Assembly: GCA_036508875.1 (NCBI GenBank)
Contig: DATCGP010000045.1
Location: 1 to 38,540 of the forward strand
Length of the DNA stretch: 38,540 nucleotides
Reading direction: 5' to 3'
Source: PALSA-660 sp036508875
GTDB lineage: Bacteria; Actinomycetota; Coriobacteriia; Anaerosomatales; PALSA-660
Of this stretch, positions 34,612 to 38,540 are shown piece after piece. Below the pieces are notes generated by a model that had not been told where the DNA came from, made no database searches, and saw only the letters and a list, made by a program, of their open reading frames with translations. The first letter of the stretch is position 1; the number at the start of each line of letters is the position of its first letter. Position numbers and translations under genes: made by a program.

Positions 34612-35493
34612 ATGGCGAAGTACGGCAAGCTCTTCGCGTTGCTCACGATCGTCGCGCTCGTTATGAGCGTTCTCGCTCTCGCGGGATGCACCACCGCCGC
34701 ACCGACCACGTCCACCACGACGACCGCGACCACCACCCCGGCACCCGCAGGCATCATGTCCACCGACGACCTCAAGTCGGGCGACCGTGTCGGCGTCCAG
34801 TCCGGCACCACCGGTGAGAAGTGGGTCAAGGACAACCTGGTGCCCAAGGGCATCGTGTCCGTCCCGTTCGACGACGTCCTCGCCGCGTTCCAGGCGCTGC
34901 AGGCCGGCGACGTGAAGGCGGTCGTCAACGATATGCCGATCTCTCTCGACGTCGCCAAGGATCCGGCGCGCGGCCTCGCCGTCGTGCAGGAGATCCCGAC
35001 CAACGAGGCGTACGGTTTCGCGTTCAACAAGAAGAACACCGCACTCCGTGACGCCGTGGACTGGGGCCTCGCGCAGGTCATCGCCTCAGGCGAGTACGCC
35101 ACGATCTACAACACCTGGTTCGGCGCCAACCCGTCGTCGCTGCCGACCCTGACGAGTAACGCCGCGAAGCCGGCCTCTACTCCCAAGACCCTGACTGCGG
35201 GCAAGATCGTCGTCGGCTCCGACACCGCGTTCCCGCCGTTCGAGAACGTCGTCAACGGCAAGACCGAAGGCTTCGACGTCGACCTGATGGCTGCCATCGG
35301 CAAGCAGATCGGCCTCGCCACCGAGTTCAAGAGCTTTAAGTTCGACGCGCTGATCACCGGCCTCCAGACCGGCAGCGAGTTCGACATGGTCGCGTCCGGC
35401 ATGACGATCACCGCCGAGCGTGCCAAGCAGATCGACTTCTCGGATCCTTACATCAACTCGAACCAGTCACTGACGGTCAAAAAGGCCCAGTAA
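34612..35493 (+). CDS. Substrate-binding lipoprotein with reversed (circularly permuted) lobe order
   Basis: A 293-residue lipoprotein with the lipobox LAGC (Cys26) and a Thr/Pro linker (27-47). Residues 51-171 match the second half of a normal SBP_bac_3 amino-acid binding protein: DLKSGDRVGVQSGTTGEKW, VVNDMP, EIPTNEAYGFAF, and ASGEYATIYNTWFG, which is normally the end of such proteins. After a linker (172-195) comes what is normally the first half: KIVVGSDTAFPPFENV, GFDVDLMAAIGKQIGL, SGMTITAERAKQIDFSDPY, ending INSNQSLTVKKAQ at the hinge. All ligand-contact motifs are present but in permuted order, and there is no frameshift. It heads the permease-ATPase genes. Confidence 0.85.
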   Translation: MAKYGKLFALLTIVALVMSVLALAGCTTAAPTTSTTTTATTTPAPAGIMSTDDLKSGDRVGVQSGTTGEKWVKDNLVPKGIVSVPFDDVLAAFQALQAGDVKAVVNDMPISLDVAKDPARGLAVVQEIPTNEAYGFAFNKKNTALRDAVDWGLAQVIASGEYATIYNTWFGANPSSLPTLTSNAAKPASTPKTLTAGKIVVGSDTAFPPFENVVNGKTEGFDVDLMAAIGKQIGLATEFKSFKFDALITGLQTGSEFDMVASGMTITAERAKQIDFSDPYINSNQSLTVKKAQ

Positions 35494-35524
35494 CCGGTTG
35501 CATGAGTGCTGATTGATCGAGATC

Positions 35525-35554
35525 GGGGCCGGTGGCGGTGACGCCACCGGCCCC
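35525..35554 (+). terminator. Intra-operon hairpin between binding protein and permease
   Basis: A perfect 13-bp stem, GGGGCCGGTGGCG (35525-35537) with its complement (35542-35554), has the loop GTGA. It lies 31 nt after the lipoprotein stop and 33 nt before the permease start. No T-tract follows. Likely a partial terminator or mRNA 3'-end stabiliser that keeps the binding protein more abundant than the membrane parts. Confidence 0.65.
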
Positions 35555-35587
35555 GGCGCGATTGACCCGGGAGAAGGAAGCAGCGGC

Positions 35588-36892
35588 GTGAGCTCACGCA
35601 TCAAACGGACGATCAACTATGCGTTGTTGGCAGTCGTGGTCATCGGGTTGCTGTACTACGTGTTCGTGCCCGTCGGCCCGGACATGATCCAGTACACGAT
35701 GATCGGCCGCAACGACACGAAGACCCCGTCCACGCTCTACCTGAGCCACAAGGCAGCCTTCACCATCGGCAAGAACGCGGACATCTCAGTCCCGCTCCAG
35801 GGGTCGACCGCGCTCGTGGCGGCCACGATCAGCCGAACCGGGTACCAGAACGGCGTGGCCATCTGGTCGTTCAAGTCGAACGAGCCCTCGACCACCGTCA
35901 CGGTCAACGGCGCTCCCGCCGGCGACGGACCGCTCCCGGATGGCGCCGTCCTCGGGGTCGACGACGTACAGATGACCTACAACGCGGGCCGGATCGGCTT
36001 CACCGGGTTCCTCGACCGGCTCGAATCCGACGACACAGCCCACCTGTTCATCTCGCCGGCCGTGATCTCCGGGGCGTTCCCGATCGTCGCGGCCGGGTTC
36101 CCGGTCTCCGTCGCCTTCGGCGTGCTCGGCTTCGTGTTCGCCATCCCGCTCGGTCTCGCGCTCTCGTTCATGAAGATGGCGAAGACGCGGTGGTTCCGGT
36201 GGCCGGCGACGTTCTACGTCGACGTCGTGCGCGGCACGCCAATGTTCCTGCAGATACTGATCGTCGTCTTCGCGATACCGCTCCTGCCCGCATACAAGAG
36301 CCTGCTCACGGCCTACCCGTGGCTCAACGACGCGGGTCCGCTCGGCGTCTCTTACACCTACTGGATGCGCGGTCTCGTCGTGCTGAGCTTCAACTCCGCG
36401 GCATACATGGCCGAGATCTTCCGCGCCGGCATCCAGTCGATCAACAAGGGCCAATCCGAGGCGGCTCGCTCGCTCGGAATGACCGGTGTGCAGTCGATGG
36501 CCTTCGTCATCCTGCCGCAGACGGTCCGCCGCATACTCCCGACGATGATGTCGGAGTTCATCTTGCTGTTCAAAGACACCGCCATGCTGTCGGCGGTAGG
36601 CGTCGCCGAGATGGTCCAGCGCGCGCGCGAGGTGGCGGCGAGCACGTTCAACTCCAGCTCGTACCTGGTGGCCGCGGTGTTCTACCTGCTGCTCACCATC
36701 CCGCTCGGCAGGTTCGTGCAGAGCCTCGAGAACCGCCTCGCGGTCTCTGAAGGCGCAGGCGGCGCGGCGGCGGCGGAAGTGGTGCCGGTCGCCCTCGATG
36801 TGCTCAACCCCGGCACCGTGGTCCCGCACGGAGCAGTCCTGCCGGGAGCCGAAAAGGGTCCCGAGACGATCCCGACGAGGAATGGCCGATGA
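35588..36892 (+). CDS. Amino-acid ABC transporter permease with N-terminal FHA-like domain
   Basis: 434 residues from GTG 35588, set by AGAAGGAAG 7 nt upstream; TTG 35513 in frame would start ahead of the hairpin. An extra transmembrane helix (about 11-28) is followed by a beta-rich domain (about 35-132) reading FTIGKNADISVPL, then ISRTG, TTVTVNGAP and PLPDGAVLGVDDVQMTY, the spacing and pattern of an FHA fold. A standard HisM/GlnP-type core (about 158-383) follows, with VVRGTPMFLQILIVVF and the EAA loop EIFRAGIQSINKGQSEAARS. The tail of about 50 residues is Ala/Val/Pro/Gly-rich. If the core has the usual topology, the FHA-like domain faces outside. The stop overlaps the ATPase start. Confidence 0.88.
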   Translation: MSSRIKRTINYALLAVVVIGLLYYVFVPVGPDMIQYTMIGRNDTKTPSTLYLSHKAAFTIGKNADISVPLQGSTALVAATISRTGYQNGVAIWSFKSNEPSTTVTVNGAPAGDGPLPDGAVLGVDDVQMTYNAGRIGFTGFLDRLESDDTAHLFISPAVISGAFPIVAAGFPVSVAFGVLGFVFAIPLGLALSFMKMAKTRWFRWPATFYVDVVRGTPMFLQILIVVFAIPLLPAYKSLLTAYPWLNDAGPLGVSYTYWMRGLVVLSFNSAAYMAEIFRAGIQSINKGQSEAARSLGMTGVQSMAFVILPQTVRRILPTMMSEFILLFKDTAMLSAVGVAEMVQRAREVAASTFNSSSYLVAAVFYLLLTIPLGRFVQSLENRLAVSEGAGGAAAAEVVPVALDVLNPGTVVPHGAVLPGAEKGPETIPTRNGR

Positions 36893-37632
36893 TGAGCGCT
36901 GACAAGCCGATCGTCCGCATCCAAGGACTGCAGAAGCGCTTCGGCGACCTGGAGGTCCTCAAGGGCGTGGACATGGGCGTCCAGAAGGGCGAGGTCGTGG
37001 TCATCCTCGGACCTTCGGGTTCGGGCAAGTCGACGCTGCTCAGGTGCATCAACCGTCTCGAGCAGCCCAGCGGCGGCCACATCTGGTTCGAGGACACCGA
37101 GATCACCGATCCGAAGACGAACATCAACGAGGTGCGCGAGCGCATCGGGATGGTGTTCCAGAGCTTCAACCTCTTCCCGCACCGTACCGCCAAGGGCAAC
37201 GTGATGCTCGCGCAGCAGAAGGTCATGAAGCGGGACAAGGCCGAGGCGGAACGGATCGCGGTCGAGCAGCTCGTCAAGGTCGGGCTGGGGGACCGGGTCG
37301 ACTACTTCCCGGCTCAGCTGTCCGGTGGCCAGCAGCAGCGGGTCGCGATCGCTCGGGCGCTCGCCATGGACCCGCACGTGATGCTCTTCGACGAGGTCAC
37401 CTCGGCGCTCGACCCGGAGCTCGTGCGCGGCGTCCTGGACGTCATGAAAGCGCTCGCAGCCGGCGGCATGACCATGCTCGTCGTCACCCACGAGATGGGT
37501 TTCGCACGCGACGTCGCGTCGCGCGCGGTCTTCATGGACGGGGGCGTCATCGTCGAGCAGGGTACGCCGCAAGAGGTCTTCGACCATCCGCAGTCCGATC
37601 GGACGAAGGACTTCCTGGGCCACATCAGATGA
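36889..37632 (+). CDS. Polar amino-acid ABC transporter ATP-binding protein (GlnQ/HisP family)
   Basis: ATPase for the adjacent permease, 247 residues. It has Walker A GPSGSGKS (41-48), Q-loop MVFQSFNLFPHRT, signature LSGGQQQR, Walker B and D-loop LFDEVTSALDPE, and the switch histidine in VTHEMGFAR, all typical of polar amino-acid importers. ATG 36889 overlaps the permease stop (ATGA); a second ATG follows directly at 36892. Confidence 0.95.
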   Translation: MMSADKPIVRIQGLQKRFGDLEVLKGVDMGVQKGEVVVILGPSGSGKSTLLRCINRLEQPSGGHIWFEDTEITDPKTNINEVRERIGMVFQSFNLFPHRTAKGNVMLAQQKVMKRDKAEAERIAVEQLVKVGLGDRVDYFPAQLSGGQQQRVAIARALAMDPHVMLFDEVTSALDPELVRGVLDVMKALAAGGMTMLVVTHEMGFARDVASRAVFMDGGVIVEQGTPQEVFDHPQSDRTKDFLGHIR

Positions 37633-37699
37633 CCACGTCCGTCGCAGCCGCGCGGGGTACATACTTACTATGAGCGGCCCCGCGACGAAGGAGTCATCC

Positions 37700-38356
37700 A
37701 TGGCGACCGTCGACCGTCAGCACGACGCGCTCCAGACGATCTTCTCGTTCTTCCTCGGGCTCATGGTCGTGGCGTTCGTCATCATCGGCGTGAACACGTT
37801 CTATCCCTCGCCGAGCGACCAGGTACAACTGAAGGTGCAGCCCCTGCAGGAGCAGGTCAACACGCTGTACTCGAAGAACGGCACTCCCACGGCGGCGGAC
37901 CAGGCGCAGATCGAAGCGCTTCAGAAGCAGATCAACGCTCTGCAGACGGGCACCTACCTCACCGAGCAGTCGTGGCAGCTCAACACGAGCATCATCCTGA
38001 TTGTTCTCGCAACGCTGGCGACGGGCATCTCGCTCGTCAGAAGCGAGCAGTTGCGCGTGGTGTCCAACGGTCTGTTGCTCGGCGGACTGTTCACGATGCT
38101 GACCGGAATGGGTTACTCCCTGGCCAGCGGGACATCCTACCTGCGGTTCTTCGTGGTGCTCTTCGCGCTCGCGATAGCCATCGGTCTCGGCTACGCGAAG
38201 TTCGTTTGGCTCAGAAAGGGGGCAGCTGCCCCTGCGGTATCTTCGGAGGGCGCGGTCGCGCTACCTGACGTGTCCGGACTCGCGGCGCGCGTGGCCGCTC
38301 TCGAGGCGAAGACGAATGCCGCTGCTGCGGCGCTCGGGAGGCGCGAAGGCGACTGA
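37700..38356 (+). CDS. Uncharacterised four-helix membrane protein with an extracytoplasmic coiled-coil loop
   Basis: Not recognised as a named family. The 218-residue product has hydrophobic helices at about 12-34, 96-113, 119-138 and 146-171. A polar loop (about 36-92) rich in Gln, Leu and Ala probably forms a coiled coil, and a C-terminal cytoplasmic tail contains AARVAALEAKTNAAAAALG, also heptad-like. AAGGAG 6 nt before ATG 37700 sets the start. It lies between the transporter ATPase and hpf, 67 nt after the former. Whether it works with the transporter is unknown. Confidence 0.75.
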   Translation: MATVDRQHDALQTIFSFFLGLMVVAFVIIGVNTFYPSPSDQVQLKVQPLQEQVNTLYSKNGTPTAADQAQIEALQKQINALQTGTYLTEQSWQLNTSIILIVLATLATGISLVRSEQLRVVSNGLLLGGLFTMLTGMGYSLASGTSYLRFFVVLFALAIAIGLGYAKFVWLRKGAAAPAVSSEGAVALPDVSGLAARVAALEAKTNAAAAALGRREGD

Positions 38357-38417
38357 CGCCTTGCGCATCCGCACTCATGTCCTGCCCGACTGGTGAGCCG
38401 AAAAGGAGACTCGCGAG

Positions 38418-38540
38418 ATGGATATCGTCGTCAAAGGTCGTCACATGGACGTCAAGCCTGACCTCAAGACCTACGCCGAGGACAAGATCGGGAAGGTCGC
38501 GCACATCCTGAACGGGATGGCTCTGAGCGTCGAGGTGGAG
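38418..38540 (+). CDS. hpf: Ribosome hibernation promoting factor HPF/RaiA (5' part)
   Basis: The first 41 codons only; the gene runs off the window. The N-terminus DIVVKGRHMDVKPDLKTYAE, followed by DKIGKVAHIL, is the start of the HPF/RaiA beta-alpha-beta-beta-beta-alpha fold, which binds the 30S decoding region and pauses or dimerises ribosomes in stationary phase. AAAAGGAGA lies 9 nt before the ATG. Long or short form cannot be judged from this fragment. Actinobacterial genomes often carry comF, then raiA/hpf, then secA. Confidence 0.88.
   Translation, partial: MDIVVKGRHMDVKPDLKTYAEDKIGKVAHILNGMALSVEVE

Noticed and set aside
34612..35493. Reading the reversed-lobe lipoprotein as a pseudogene or fused remnants
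   Set aside because: Signal peptide, lipobox, linker and all ligand-contact motifs are intact in one frame with a strong ribosome binding site. The halves complement each other exactly to one complete binding protein.

Overview
The window is high-GC, gene-dense DNA. Every gene reads on the + strand except one UPF0182 membrane protein gene. It looks chromosomal and comes from a Gram-positive actinomycetote. A deep-branching anaerobic lineage such as Coriobacteriia fits best, judged by gene order, the UPF0182 protein, teichoic-acid type genes and an archaeal/Thermotoga-type S-adenosylhomocysteinase. That placement is inference. No tRNA, rRNA, CRISPR array, transposase or integrase was seen.

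Layout. 1-6.9 kb: translation and nucleotide housekeeping (prfA, prmC, a TsaC/Sua5 protein, rpiB, glyA, upp, dCMP deaminase, a WecA/TagO-type lipid-carrier transferase). 7.0-14.1 kb: a complete F1Fo ATP synthase operon (AtpI-position protein, then atpBEFHAGDC) closed by a strong hairpin. 14.3-17.6 kb: murA, fabZ and a LytR-CpsA-Psr wall-polymer ligase. 17.8-21.7 kb: a secreted zinc phospholipase C-like protein with Ig-like repeats, convergent with UPF0182 across a perfect 23-bp inverted repeat. 21.9-28.9 kb: a CDP-glycerol/teichoic-acid type locus (two glycerophosphotransferase-family proteins, tagD, and a TagG/TagH-type exporter), followed by a SpoIID/LytB-domain wall protein. 28.9-32.4 kb: purine nucleoside phosphorylase, short-type ahcY and mtnA, a nucleoside-by-product salvage group. 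32.5-38.5 kb: comF, a structured RNA region, a polar amino-acid ABC transporter cluster, a small membrane protein, and the start of the ribosome hibernation factor gene (hpf).

The most unusual region is 33.2-37.7 kb. The sequence after comF has an extended -10 promoter and several well-formed hairpins, and it sits where the raiA-motif RNA is usually found (between comF and raiA/hpf). A transporter cluster separates it from hpf. In that cluster one substrate-binding lipoprotein has its two lobes in reversed order, as in a circular permutation. The permease carries an extra transmembrane helix and an FHA-like domain ahead of its normal core. The other binding protein lacks the usual ligand-carboxylate arginine. 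Together these suggest an atypical amino-acid uptake or sensing system.

Many genes cooperate in the cell envelope: WecA/TagO-type initiation, CDP-glycerol synthesis and polymerisation, ABC export, LCP ligation, MurA and SpoIID-type wall remodelling. Promoters, where visible, tend to be extended -10 elements (TGN-TAnnnT) without a clear -35.
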